DNA of 64,000 nucleotides from NCBI GenBank assembly GCA_030673895.1, contig JAUTCR010000004.1, positions 1-64,000 on the forward strand, written 5' to 3'. The stretch's first letter is position 1, and each line of letters starts with the position of its first letter. A model generated the notes under the pieces. That model was not told the DNA's origin and searched no databases. It worked only from the letters and a program-made list of their open reading frames with translations. A program made the position numbers and the translations under genes. The stretch is from Verrucomicrobiota bacterium JB023. GTDB taxonomy: Bacteria > Verrucomicrobiota > Verrucomicrobiia > Verrucomicrobiales > Akkermansiaceae. This document shows, in pieces, positions 27,631 through 36,035 of this stretch.

Positions 27631-28095
27631 TCACCCTGTTCCCCGAGGGGAGACGAGGTGAACATTCATCACCCCTGTTTTGGAAAATTGCTCCCAGTAG
27701 CGGGTCTGGCCGGGCGTGAGGCGATTGACGCGCTCTTCATCAGACAGATTCTGATAAGTGTATTCGCCAATTTCCTTCACCAGATCCCGCTCGGCGAGGC
27801 GTAGGGAGAGCTCTTCCCAAAAGACCTCATTGCGCATCTCTTCGATGCACTCCTGGATGTAGGATGCCGCTTGGTAATCTACGGTGACCCGATGTTTGTT
27901 TCGCTCCTTGTCGATTTCCACGATGTCTCCGAAGCCTTGTTCCTTGGCTTTGGCGAGGATCTTGTCCTCAAGGTCTTCGAAGCGCCCGAAGTGATCTTCG
28001 GAACCGGGTCGTTGGTTGAGGGAAGAGATTTCTGCAGCGAGGCTCACCATATCGATGAGGGTCGCGAACTCGTCCTCGCTCAGGCGGAGGTGCAT
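27631..28095 (-). CDS. Hypothetical cytosolic protein
   Basis: 154 residues, no signal peptide, acidic and mostly helical in pattern (LSEDEFATLIDMVSLAAEI; YIQECIEEMRNEVFWEELSLRLAERDL). No motif or family is recognised. The start ATG 28095 gives a compact protein (MHLRLSEDEF) whose length and codon use look genuine. It lies 86 bases upstream of the cytochrome gene on the same strand. Confidence 0.6.
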   Translation of the reverse strand: MHLRLSEDEFATLIDMVSLAAEISSLNQRPGSEDHFGRFEDLEDKILAKAKEQGFGDIVEIDKERNKHRVTVDYQAASYIQECIEEMRNEVFWEELSLRLAERDLVKEIGEYTYQNLSDEERVNRLTPGQTRYWEQFSKTGVMNVHLVSPRGTG

Positions 28096-28244
28096 GGGCG
28101 GGAATGAAGTCCTTCTTCGTCAGTCTGTGAAGGATTTTCGAGAGTGATTTCCCGGGGAATGGCAGCGCCTTCCGTGGCCTTGCGTGGGGTGCCTGGCCCA
28201 ATTAGGCGGTTGCTCCGGTGCGGATTTCTGTTCTCATCAAAGCC

Positions 28245-28595
28245 GTGAAGAAGCTCCTCCTGCTGGTCTTGTTAGTGCCCGTCTTCGTCTCTTGTAGCAA
28301 TTCCTCCGAGGAATTGCAGCCGCCCCAGGCTCCCTGGACTTATCCGGAGGTTGGGTTTGCGCAGATTCATACTTTTGCGGGACGGGATGAGGAGACCGAC
28401 CGGGCCCGTCTGATGGGCTGGGATGAGAAATACTATTATTTTGATTGGACGCAGAGCCAAATGGCAATCGGGCGTGGTTCCGGTCGGGTGAGGCGTGAAG
28501 TCTTCGATGCGGCCAATGCCGGTGGCCTCGAGCTTGAAAAGGGTCCGATCAAAACGGTGGGGCCCCAAGTCCGGAATTGGCAGATTGTCGAATAA
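28245..28595 (+). CDS. Small hypothetical lipoprotein
   Basis: 116 residues. A typical lipoprotein signal (VKKLLLLVLLVPVFVSC) places Cys17 as the lipidated residue. The rest is a small soluble domain rich in aromatic residues (WDEKYYYFDWTQSQMAIG) with no recognised family. I start at GTG 28245 because the signal peptide then has a normal basic N-region; GTG 28218 would add nine residues. Confidence 0.6.
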   Translation: MKKLLLLVLLVPVFVSCSNSSEELQPPQAPWTYPEVGFAQIHTFAGRDEETDRARLMGWDEKYYYFDWTQSQMAIGRGSGRVRREVFDAANAGGLELEKGPIKTVGPQVRNWQIVE

Positions 28596-28668
28596 GCTTG
28601 GGAATATACCGGCATCGGAGAGAAAACCTCCCCCGGGTGGGCCGTGCAGGAGACTAAGCAAGGAAAAT

Positions 28669-28729
28669 GAGCGAGGTCTGCGACAGCAATTTCCTCGTCC
28701 GGCAGAATCTTGGCCGGATCGACTCGCTC
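28669..28729 (+). promoter_or_regulatory. Possible structured leader of the citrate synthase gene
   Basis: GAGCGAG (28669-28675) pairs with CTCGCTC (28723-28729), enclosing a smaller CCGG/CCGG pairing (28699-28702 with 28714-28717). A 10-bp direct repeat GAAAATGAGC occurs at 28663-28672 and 28731-28740. It resembles no riboswitch I know, so its role is speculative. Confidence 0.3.
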
Positions 28730-28805
28730 CGAAAATGAGCCCTTGCGCTGGCAGGTTTCGTCCGCTTTGGTTCTTTCCGTTAAGACCATTTTTCAGAATA
28801 TAGAT

Positions 28806-29939
28806 ATGTCAGACGATTATGCCAAAGGACTGGAAGGGGTGATTGCCAACGAATCCGCACTGTCAAAGGTGGAGGGTCAGGAAGGCCAATTGTCCTATCT
28901 CGGATACTCCATCAACGACTTGGTGGAAAATTGCAGCTTCGAAGAAGTCGTCTACCTCTTGCATCGTCGCAAGCTACCCAATGCCGAGGAGTTGGCCGAA
29001 CTCAACGAGACGCTGCGCAACGATCGCGAATTGCCCGAGGGAGTGGTCAATTTCCTCAAGGAAGCACCGAAGGATGCGAGCCCGATGGATGTCCTGCGGA
29101 CGGCGGTCTCCATGCTCGGTCTCTACGATGACCGTGCGCAAATCGGCGAGCCCGACCAAGAAGCGAATCGCCAGGTGGCCCTCTCGCTCGTCGCGAAGAC
29201 GCCCGTCATCGTGGCCTACTACCACCGCGCTCGTCAGGGACTCTCCCTGCCTCCTGTCCGCCAGGACCTCAGCGAAGCCGCTCACTTCCTCTACCTCATC
29301 AACGATGAGGAACCCTCGGAGGCTGCTACCCGGACCTTGGATATCGCCTACACCCTGCATGCGGACCACGGGATGAACGCGTCAACCTTCTCCTCCCGCG
29401 TGACGGTGGCGACCCTCTCGGATTTCTACTCCGCGGTCACCTCCGCCATTGGTACGCTCAAGGGGCCCCTCCACGGTGGCGCCAATGAGGGCGTGATCAA
29501 AATGCTGCAGGAGATTGGTGAACTTGAGAAAGTCGACGCCTATGTCGAGGATTGCCTCACCAACAAGAAGAAGATCATGGGCATCGGCCACCGCGTCTAC
29601 AAGGTGCTCGATCCCCGCGCGCCCCATCTGCAAAAGATGGCGATGAAGCTCACCGAAGAGCTGGGTGACACCAAGTGGATTGACATGTCCGAGCGCATCG
29701 CCGAAATCATGCGTGAGCGCAAGGGCTTGAACGCGAACGTCGATTTCTACTCCGCGACCGTTTACTACAGCCTCGGCATCCCGACCGACCTCTTCACTCC
29801 GATTTTCGCCATCGCTCGGATGGCGGGCTGGACCGCCCAAGTGCTCGAGCAGCTGGATGACAACCGTCTCTACCGCCCGCTCACCAAATACGTGGGCCCA
29901 GCCGAGCTCTCGCCGGTTCCAGCCTTGGCGGATCGCTGA
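28806..29939 (+). CDS. gltA: Citrate synthase
   Basis: A 377-residue enzyme condensing acetyl-CoA and oxaloacetate at the entry of the TCA cycle. Catalytic residues are visible in LHADHGMNAST (His), MGIGHRVYKVLDPRAP (His) and ANVDFYSATVYYSLG (Asp); GPLHGGANEGV and the C-terminal NRLYRPLTKYVG are typical. It lacks the N-terminal extension of the E. coli hexameric form and is closer in length to the Gram-positive/archaeal type. The start ATG 28806 fits the usual N-terminus; no ribosome-binding site is evident. Confidence 0.95.
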   Translation: MSDDYAKGLEGVIANESALSKVEGQEGQLSYLGYSINDLVENCSFEEVVYLLHRRKLPNAEELAELNETLRNDRELPEGVVNFLKEAPKDASPMDVLRTAVSMLGLYDDRAQIGEPDQEANRQVALSLVAKTPVIVAYYHRARQGLSLPPVRQDLSEAAHFLYLINDEEPSEAATRTLDIAYTLHADHGMNASTFSSRVTVATLSDFYSAVTSAIGTLKGPLHGGANEGVIKMLQEIGELEKVDAYVEDCLTNKKKIMGIGHRVYKVLDPRAPHLQKMAMKLTEELGDTKWIDMSERIAEIMRERKGLNANVDFYSATVYYSLGIPTDLFTPIFAIARMAGWTAQVLEQLDDNRLYRPLTKYVGPAELSPVPALADR

Positions 29940-29994
29940 TTTTATGAACCCCTCCGAGCTTGTCAGTTGGAAAAACAGCAGTAATTAAAAGCGC

Positions 29995-30138
29995 ATGTCC
30001 AAGAAAACGAAATGGATCACCCTCGGGTTGTGCGCCCTGATTGCCGGCTCCCTGACGTCCTGCAACACCTTCCTCGGGTTTGGGCGCGACCTCCAGCAAG
30101 CTGGGGAGGGGATCGAGAATACAGTCTACGGCCGATAA
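29995..30138 (+). CDS. Entericidin-like small lipoprotein
   Basis: A 47-residue protein beginning MSKKTKWITL, with lipobox LTSC at about residues 20-23. The mature part reads CNTFLGFGRDLQQAGEGIEN. This Cys-Asn-Thr...Gly-x-Gly-x-Asp...Ala-Gly pattern is characteristic of the EcnA/EcnB entericidin family of tiny outer-membrane lipoproteins, known in E. coli as an antidote/toxin pair. Only one member is present here. It is the sort of gene automatic annotation easily misses. Confidence 0.82.
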   Translation: MSKKTKWITLGLCALIAGSLTSCNTFLGFGRDLQQAGEGIENTVYGR

Positions 30139-30193
30139 CTTCGGCCAAGCTGATATTCTCAAGCTGCCACTCGTCTGGTAGCTCCAGAAAAAT

Positions 30194-30652
30194 TTAGGCA
30201 GAACGAGGCCCGTCGCCAAGGTGGCGGGCATTCTTGCGTAGTTTTTTCAACATTCCGTTCAACAGCTTCGTTTCTCGCGAAGTGAAGTCGGAGAGCAGCG
30301 GGGCGAGCAGTTCGCCCCGTTTTTGTTCAACGAGCTTGGCTTGTTGCTTGCCTCGTTTCGTGATTTCGACGTGCACCCGGCGCTTGTCGAGGTGGTCGCG
30401 ATGAGTGGTCACGAGACCCTGCCGCTGGAGGCGTTGCACGGCTGTGGTCATGGAGCCACTGGTCAGGCCCACACGCGGCGCAAGGGTATTGACCGGGCGA
30501 GAGCCCTTGCTAGCCAAACGCTTGAGTATCGCGAGGTCGGAGGCGCAGATGCCAGCTTCGGCAAAGAGGGAGCGCTCGAGGCCTTCCAAGTTGTTGCCGA
30601 GGGAGCTGACGAGCTCCCTCAAACGAAGTGCTTCCTTGGCAGGATCGGTCAT
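30194..30652 (-). CDS. MarR-family transcriptional regulator
   Basis: A 152-residue winged-helix protein. LTSGSMTTAVQRLQRQGLV is the recognition helix region, and THRDHLDKRRVHVEITKRGKQ is the wing with the conserved DxR. MarR proteins usually act as dimeric, ligand-responsive repressors of neighbouring genes. The start ATG shares one base with the stop of the TM2 gene (TAATG), so both are translated together. No MarR-type palindrome was found in front of the operon. Confidence 0.9.
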   Translation of the reverse strand: MTDPAKEALRLRELVSSLGNNLEGLERSLFAEAGICASDLAILKRLASKGSRPVNTLAPRVGLTSGSMTTAVQRLQRQGLVTTHRDHLDKRRVHVEITKRGKQQAKLVEQKRGELLAPLLSDFTSRETKLLNGMLKKLRKNARHLGDGPRSA

Positions 30653-30975
30653 TAAAACCACCCTTTGCGCCCGTTGATGTAGGTGTCAACGAATTCCTGA
30701 TCCGTCTTGGTCAGGTAGAGAACGCCCTCGATGATGCCGACGATGTGGGCGATGCCGCAGGAAAGAAGAGTGACGACGAGCTGGATGATGCCTTCCTTCT
30801 GGTAGCCAAGATAGAATTTGTGAACGCCGAATCCGCCGAGAAGGATCCCGAGGATGCCGGCGACGAGTTTTCTATCAGCGCCGGGGATTCCGGTCGGGCC
30901 GGTGCCTCCGCTCGGGGGAGGAGTTGCACCGGGTTGCGGATTAGGGGCAGGGGGTGGTGTGTTTTCGTCTGACAT
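30652..30975 (-). CDS. TM2-domain protein
   Basis: A 107-residue membrane protein. The first about 33 residues are Pro/Gly-rich (PPPAPNPQPGATPPPSGG) and disordered. The TM2 domain follows: VAGILGILLGGFGVHKFYLG, a short linker, then LVVTLLSCGIAHIVGIIEGVLYL. TM2 proteins are widespread and have no defined biochemical role. It is first gene of an operon with the MarR regulator, which it overlaps by one base. Confidence 0.9.
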   Translation of the reverse strand: MSDENTPPPAPNPQPGATPPPSGGTGPTGIPGADRKLVAGILGILLGGFGVHKFYLGYQKEGIIQLVVTLLSCGIAHIVGIIEGVLYLTKTDQEFVDTYINGRKGWF

Positions 30976-31088
30976 GCTGTTAGTAACCGTAGGTTCAAGG
31001 TATCAATTTCATTTTTTGAGGATGATGTCGAGGGAAGAGGTTTGAGGGCGGACTTGGCGAAGTGCCTCAGAGAGGATTAAGGTCGGTC

Positions 31089-31625
31089 GTGGACGATTTT
31101 CTGACTGACTTTCAGAGTGATAATTTCTTCATGCAGCAGGCCTTGCGTGAGGCTCAGAAGGCTCTCCGGGCGACCGAGGTTCCCATTGGAGCGGTGATCG
31201 TCCGGGGAGACGAGATCATCGCCCGGGGATGGAACCAGGTGGAGACGTTGAAGGATGCCACCGCCCATGCGGAGATGATTGCGCTCACGGCTGCTCAGGA
31301 AGTTTACGGGGATTGGAGGCTGGAGGGCTGCACCCTGTATGTCACCAAGGAGCCGTGCCCAATGTGCGCGGGGGCGATCGTTCATTGCCGGCCTGACCGT
31401 GTGGTCTATGGATGCCGCGATCCCAAGGGAGGGGCGGCAGGAGGGTGGATTAATCTGCTCGAGTCAAATCCGCCTTTGAATCATCGTTGTGAGGTGGTGC
31501 CTGGAGTGATGGAAGAGGAGTGTGGAGGGATTATCCGGGGATTCTTTCGTGAGGCTCGCGCCCGTAAGGCCGAGGCCAGGCTGCGGGGTGGCGGAGCGGA
31601 TCCAGAAGGAGACCGGCTCAACTAG
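31089..31625 (+). CDS. tadA: tRNA-specific adenosine deaminase
   Basis: Converts adenosine 34 to inosine in tRNA-Arg(ACG). The zinc site is complete: HAE (His60, catalytic Glu62 from this start) and EPCPMCAGA (Cys90, Cys93). IGAVIVRGDEIIARGWN and YGCRDPKGGAAGG are also typical. At 178 residues it has a slightly long, basic C-terminal tail. The start is uncertain: GTG 31089 has AAGGT close upstream; GTG 31062 is an alternative, and ATG 31131 would cut into the first helix. Confidence 0.92.
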   Translation: MDDFLTDFQSDNFFMQQALREAQKALRATEVPIGAVIVRGDEIIARGWNQVETLKDATAHAEMIALTAAQEVYGDWRLEGCTLYVTKEPCPMCAGAIVHCRPDRVVYGCRDPKGGAAGGWINLLESNPPLNHRCEVVPGVMEEECGGIIRGFFREARARKAEARLRGGGADPEGDRLN

Positions 31626-31689
31626 CGCGGAGAGCGTTTCCCGACATTTTGAAATGGCCTTTTCCGTGCCAGAGCTGTCTATCCCTGTG

Positions 31690-32349
31690 ATGAAAGCGAT
31701 GTTGAGCGTGATCCTGGTTAGCCTGCTCACCCCGGGGTGTGCGCATTTTCTTATCAAGGAGAAGACCTACGAGAGTGGGGAAGCGGTGACCATCAACGGC
31801 GCGGAAGTGCGTAGCGCCGTCAAGCCGATGGGAGGGAGCCAAGGGATGGCCGTCTCGGCTATGGTCTATAATGCGGCCATGGGCTCCACGGACGGCCCGT
31901 TTCTTTGGCGCATCGAGGCTCGGGGGCGAGAGGGAATTCATGAGAGCCTGACGGTGCATCACGTGCGTGTGAAGACTTCCCTCAGCCAGCGGGACGAGCC
32001 CTATCCCGCGAAGTATCTGGGAGAGAAGAAGCCTTTTCTCCCGATGAAGGGGAAGGAGGGCGCGGGACGGGTCTTTGCCTCTTATCAACTACCCGGAAAG
32101 CTCGAAGTCTATCCCGAGACCGACGGCCTGATCACTATTGAGGCGGACATCTCGGTCAGCGCGAGCGGTCGCTCGGAGCGGCGCACAGCTCGTTTCACCA
32201 TGAGCCCGAAGTCCCAGCGTGAGAATCAGATGATCTTTCTCCCTGCGGAATTGATTGGCAGCCTGGGGCGGCCGGATCCGACGGAATGGCAATGGTCATC
32301 CCAGCCAACGGGGTCGTCCTTTGATGATGATAATTGGTGGCTCTATTGA
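31690..32349 (+). CDS. Hypothetical lipoprotein
   Basis: 219 residues. The signal peptide MKAMLSVILVSLLTPGC indicates lipidation at about Cys17. The mature protein is beta-rich and ends in Asp/Trp-rich SFDDDNWWLY. No family is recognised. The longest frame extends back into tadA, but ATG 31690 (with an adjoining GTG at 31687) gives a proper lipoprotein signal. 64 bases after tadA on the same strand. Confidence 0.65.
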   Translation: MKAMLSVILVSLLTPGCAHFLIKEKTYESGEAVTINGAEVRSAVKPMGGSQGMAVSAMVYNAAMGSTDGPFLWRIEARGREGIHESLTVHHVRVKTSLSQRDEPYPAKYLGEKKPFLPMKGKEGAGRVFASYQLPGKLEVYPETDGLITIEADISVSASGRSERRTARFTMSPKSQRENQMIFLPAELIGSLGRPDPTEWQWSSQPTGSSFDDDNWWLY

Positions 32350-32496
32350 GTAAGCACCGGGGATCCGATTCTGGCGAAAAGCAGCGACTTAGGCAAAAGA
32401 GGTTCTCGGGGTCGTTGCACAGATCAGAAGGGCGAGCGAGGCTGCCCTGAAACGCACTGGCATCGGTGCTCAAATGGTGCAGAATCAAGAAGCGAG

Positions 32497-34659
32497 ATGA
32501 TGAGAACCCTCTGGATGATCCCCTTAGCCTGGGCGGCTTGCCTTTCCGCGCAAGAGTCGACCCCGGTTTTGTCCGAAGAAGAAGCCGACTTACGGGAGCA
32601 GGCGCTCCTGATAGCTGACTTTGATGGCCAGAAAAGGCGTCGCCCCGAGGATGCATCGGTCAAGACCCGGACCAATGCCCGGGCCATCACGCGGCTGATC
32701 CCCGCTCCCCGCGGCGTGATCTATGACCGCAATGGCAAGCCGATGGCGCGGAACAAGGTGGCGCATTACTTCGGACTCCAATTCCCGCAATTTGCAGAAG
32801 ATGTCAGCGATGAGGATGTGCTCTCCTGGGCGCGCCGACGGATTGGCCAGGTAATGGAAGTGACTGGGAAGGAACTTTCGATCAAGGACCGCGACTTGCT
32901 GGCTCATTATCGGGACCGACGCTGGGTCCCCATGCTGTTGCCCGTCTTAGTCGATGACGATGAGAAGAGTGAGATCAGTGGCACGCTGATGAGGGGGCTC
33001 ATGCTGCAGGCTGTCTATCTGCGTGATTATCCGGGGGAGGAATCCGCCGCGCACATCATCGGCTATGTGCGGAATACGGGGAAGATGCCCACGGGTCCCA
33101 TCACCGCCAATGAGCCGATGTGGCAGGACACCTACGGAGCCGAAGGCCTCGAGAATACCATGGAGGACGAGCTCCGGGGCAAGCCGGGGGAATGGACCCT
33201 CCTCGTGGACGAGGATGGCGAACGCTTGCAGGACGAGCTCACCCGCCCGCCTGTCATCGGTAATTCGGTCGTCACCACCCTCGATATGGACTGGCAGCGC
33301 CATGCGGAGAACGTCCTGCGCGGCTCAGCCAGGCGCGGAGCCTTTGTCGTTGTCGATATCCGGACCGGGGAGATCATGGTTCTCGCTTCACGTCCCAGCT
33401 ACGACATTAACAAATGGATTCCGTTTATCTCATCGGACGACTACTCCGAGCTTCGCGATGACCCCGCCGCGCCCATGTTCGGCCGGGCCTTTCGCGGAGG
33501 TTACCCCCCCGCCTCGACCTTCAAGCCGGTTGTGGCCTTGACCGCACTCACCAACGACGAAATCAACGAGTGGACCACCTTCAATTGCCCGGCCTACATC
33601 ACGGTCGGCACCCGCAAGTTCTGGAACCACACCCGGAAGGCTGCGGGCCCGCTCGCGGTCAAGCAGGCTATTGCTCTCTCCAACAATCCCTGGTTCTACC
33701 AAGTCGGCCTCAAGACTGGTCCCTCATCCTTCCTCTCGGTGGCCCGCCGGATGGGCTACGGCATCCGGACCGGTGTGCCGCTCTATGGGGAGGCGGACGG
33801 AATCATCCCGACCAATGAGTATCTCATTGAGAAAGAAGGGCGTCCCTTCACGGACGGGGACACGGTCAACTGCGCCATCGGGCAGGGCTATGTCTCCTCG
33901 ACTCCCTTGCAAGTGGCCCAAGCCATGGCTGCCTTGGGCAATGGTGAGATCCTGCCTCGTCTCAGGCTGATCCTCCAAGTGCAGGATCCGCAGGGCGGGG
34001 TCCTGGAGGCCACGGTGCCCGAGAAACGAAACTCTCTGGGGCTTAGTGATAGCGCCGTCAAAATCGTGCGGACCGGCATGATGCAGGTCGTCAATGCGGA
34101 CTACGGAACAGGCAAAAACGGGGGCACCAATTTCTGCCGCGTGGCAGGTAAGACGGGAACGGCGCAATGGCGCGGAAGCGGTCGCAACGAGCAGTGGCTG
34201 GCTTGGTTCGCGGGTTTCCTTCCCTACGATAATCCCCGTTATGCATTCGCCATCCTCTACGAGGGCGCACCGGGCGAGACCGTCTCTGGTGGTCGTCGGG
34301 CGGCACCCATGGTCGGGCGCTTCTTCAATCGCTTCGGGGACGAAATCATGGCCAATGCAGCCATGAAAATCACGCTGCCCGAGGAGGAGGTGCCGGCGGA
34401 GACCGAGGAGCTCTATCTCGAAGAGGAGAATCGGGAGGCCGAGCGCGATCTAATCCTACGGGCGCTTCCTGTCGATGAGGGCATGGTTCCCTCCGGTGTG
34501 CAACGTGCTGAACCAGTTGAGGAAGAAGAGCCTGAAGACGGTCGGCTGAGGGAGGCCCCACCGCTTCGTCCTCTCCAGATCGATCCTGAGACAGGCGGCC
34601 TGCTCAAGGCTGAGCCCGTTGAAGAGGAGGCGGAGGAAGGAAGCCCTGGTCAGGAATAA
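32497..34659 (+). CDS. Class B penicillin-binding protein (PBP2-like transpeptidase)
   Basis: A 720-residue D,D-transpeptidase that crosslinks peptidoglycan in the periplasm. The dimerisation/pedestal domain is marked by RGVIYDRNGKPMARN (about 72-86) and YGAEGLE. Catalytic motifs are intact: S340-TF-K343, S395-N-N397 and K552-TGT. The N-terminus (MMRTLWMIPLAWAACLSAQES) has a short hydrophobic core and looks like a cleavable signal peptide rather than the usual membrane anchor. The C-terminal about 80 residues form an unusual acidic, Pro/Glu-rich tail. No rodA is in the window. A small DUF6941-like gene follows 52 bases later. Confidence 0.9.
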   Translation: MMRTLWMIPLAWAACLSAQESTPVLSEEEADLREQALLIADFDGQKRRRPEDASVKTRTNARAITRLIPAPRGVIYDRNGKPMARNKVAHYFGLQFPQFAEDVSDEDVLSWARRRIGQVMEVTGKELSIKDRDLLAHYRDRRWVPMLLPVLVDDDEKSEISGTLMRGLMLQAVYLRDYPGEESAAHIIGYVRNTGKMPTGPITANEPMWQDTYGAEGLENTMEDELRGKPGEWTLLVDEDGERLQDELTRPPVIGNSVVTTLDMDWQRHAENVLRGSARRGAFVVVDIRTGEIMVLASRPSYDINKWIPFISSDDYSELRDDPAAPMFGRAFRGGYPPASTFKPVVALTALTNDEINEWTTFNCPAYITVGTRKFWNHTRKAAGPLAVKQAIALSNNPWFYQVGLKTGPSSFLSVARRMGYGIRTGVPLYGEADGIIPTNEYLIEKEGRPFTDGDTVNCAIGQGYVSSTPLQVAQAMAALGNGEILPRLRLILQVQDPQGGVLEATVPEKRNSLGLSDSAVKIVRTGMMQVVNADYGTGKNGGTNFCRVAGKTGTAQWRGSGRNEQWLAWFAGFLPYDNPRYAFAILYEGAPGETVSGGRRAAPMVGRFFNRFGDEIMANAAMKITLPEEEVPAETEELYLEEENREAERDLILRALPVDEGMVPSGVQRAEPVEEEEPEDGRLREAPPLRPLQIDPETGGLLKAEPVEEEAEEGSPGQE

Positions 34660-34711
34660 GGCAAAAAGTCTGGACGTGCCCATCCCAGCGCGGCAGGAAG
34701 GGGGCCCACTT

Positions 34712-35137
34712 ATGGATTTTCAAATCGCAACACTCTGTGACTACGCCGCTGACCATCAGGGCAAGATGACGGTCGTGGCTCCTTTCGACGCACTCGCAAC
34801 CCGCGAGTTCCCTGTTCGCCACCCCCAGTGCTGCCTCGCACTGCGCGTCTGCATGACGCCTGAGGACAATGGTGATCACACCATGAACATCAGCCTGATC
34901 GACGAAGACGGCCAAGCCGTGAACCCGCAAATGCCAATCAAGGCAGACATGCCGGTTAAGATTCCTGATGAAGTCTCCTTCGTCACCCGCAACATGATCG
35001 TCAATTTCCAAGGCCTCGAGTTCAAGAAGGCTGGTGTCTACTCTCTCGACATCAATCTTGATGGCGAACTCATGGTCCGCCTGCCTCTGCGCGTGGTCAA
35101 AGTCGACCCCAAGCAGCAGCAACAACAGCCTGCCTAA
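34712..35137 (+). CDS. DUF6941-like hypothetical protein
   Basis: 141 residues without signal peptide: a small beta-sandwich-like protein (MDFQIATLCDYAADHQGKM; FEVPVRHPQ-like strand; GVYSLDINLDG) resembling the DUF6941 family, of unknown function. It ends in a poly-Gln tract (KQQQQQPA). The start ATG 34712 has GGAAGGGGG upstream. Close behind the class B penicillin-binding protein and in the same direction, so possibly co-transcribed with it. Confidence 0.65.
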   Translation: MDFQIATLCDYAADHQGKMTVVAPFDALATREFPVRHPQCCLALRVCMTPEDNGDHTMNISLIDEDGQAVNPQMPIKADMPVKIPDEVSFVTRNMIVNFQGLEFKKAGVYSLDINLDGELMVRLPLRVVKVDPKQQQQQPA

Positions 35138-35221
35138 GCCGGGCGCAAACGCTCGCGCTTGAAAAGGCAGCACCTGGATTTGGGAACTTGAAAAGTCAGG
35201 TCTCCGGTCCACCTTGACCGC

Positions 35222-36031
35222 GTGTCTCTCACATACGAATGCGGTCTCATCACAGGGGCTTCAGCAGGTCTCGGCGAAGAATTCGCCCGCCAGCTGGCCC
35301 TTTTTTTGCAAAAAGTCGTCCTCGTGGCTCGTCGTCGCGATCGGCTGGAAAAGCTTGCCACAGAACTCGAAGCGAGCGGCATCGACGTGCGCGTGATCGC
35401 CGCGGACTTATCAAGCAGCGAAGAGCGCGAACGTCTCGCGCGCGAAGTCGAGCAAGCGGGGTGGACGGTCGACCTCCTCGTCAACAACGCCGGCTTGGGT
35501 GACTACGGAGACTTCGCGGGCTCGGAGTGGGCACGTAACCAGGCGATGCTTCAGGTCAATATCGAGGCGCTGACCCATCTCACCCATCTCTTCCTCCCCG
35601 GTATGGTGGCCGCTCAGCGAGGGGGAATCATCAACGTCAGCTCACTGGCTAGTAAGCTCCCTATCCCCGACTTCGCCGTCTATGCCGCGACCAAAGCCTA
35701 CGTCAGCAGCTTCTCGGAGGCGCTGCGCCTCGAAGTGCGCGAGCTAGGGATCGAGGTGGTCGCTGTATGCCCCGGCCCCGTGAAGACGGAGTTCGGCTCA
35801 GTGGCCATTCGCCAAGAGAACGATTCGCGTGAGCCGGGAGGCCGTGCCGCCTTTTACGTGGAGAAAGCCAAAGTGGTTTCCGACGCTCTGCGTAGTCTCG
35901 CGCGTGGTCGCCCGCGCATCTACCCCGGCTTGCAGGTCACTCTGGTCGCAGCGGGGATTTCCCTTCTCCCCATGGCCCTACTTCGCCTTATCATGGGCTC
36001 TCGCCCCCGGAGGCAGAAACTTTTGGAATAA
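35222..36031 (+). CDS. Short-chain dehydrogenase/reductase
   Basis: A 269-residue classical SDR. The NAD(P) loop is TGASAGLG (11-18), with ARRRDR suggesting NADPH preference. NNAG lies at 88-91 and the catalytic residues are Ser140 or Ser141, Tyr154 and Lys158 (YAATK). The C-terminal stretch VTLVAAGISLLPMALLRLIMG is hydrophobic and may anchor it to the membrane, as in the DltE/YqjQ-like subgroup. The substrate is unknown. GTG 35222 start; the GH75-like gene begins four bases after the stop. Confidence 0.9.
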   Translation: MSLTYECGLITGASAGLGEEFARQLALFLQKVVLVARRRDRLEKLATELEASGIDVRVIAADLSSSEERERLAREVEQAGWTVDLLVNNAGLGDYGDFAGSEWARNQAMLQVNIEALTHLTHLFLPGMVAAQRGGIINVSSLASKLPIPDFAVYAATKAYVSSFSEALRLEVRELGIEVVAVCPGPVKTEFGSVAIRQENDSREPGGRAAFYVEKAKVVSDALRSLARGRPRIYPGLQVTLVAAGISLLPMALLRLIMGSRPRRQKLLE

Positions 36032-36035
36032 TCTT

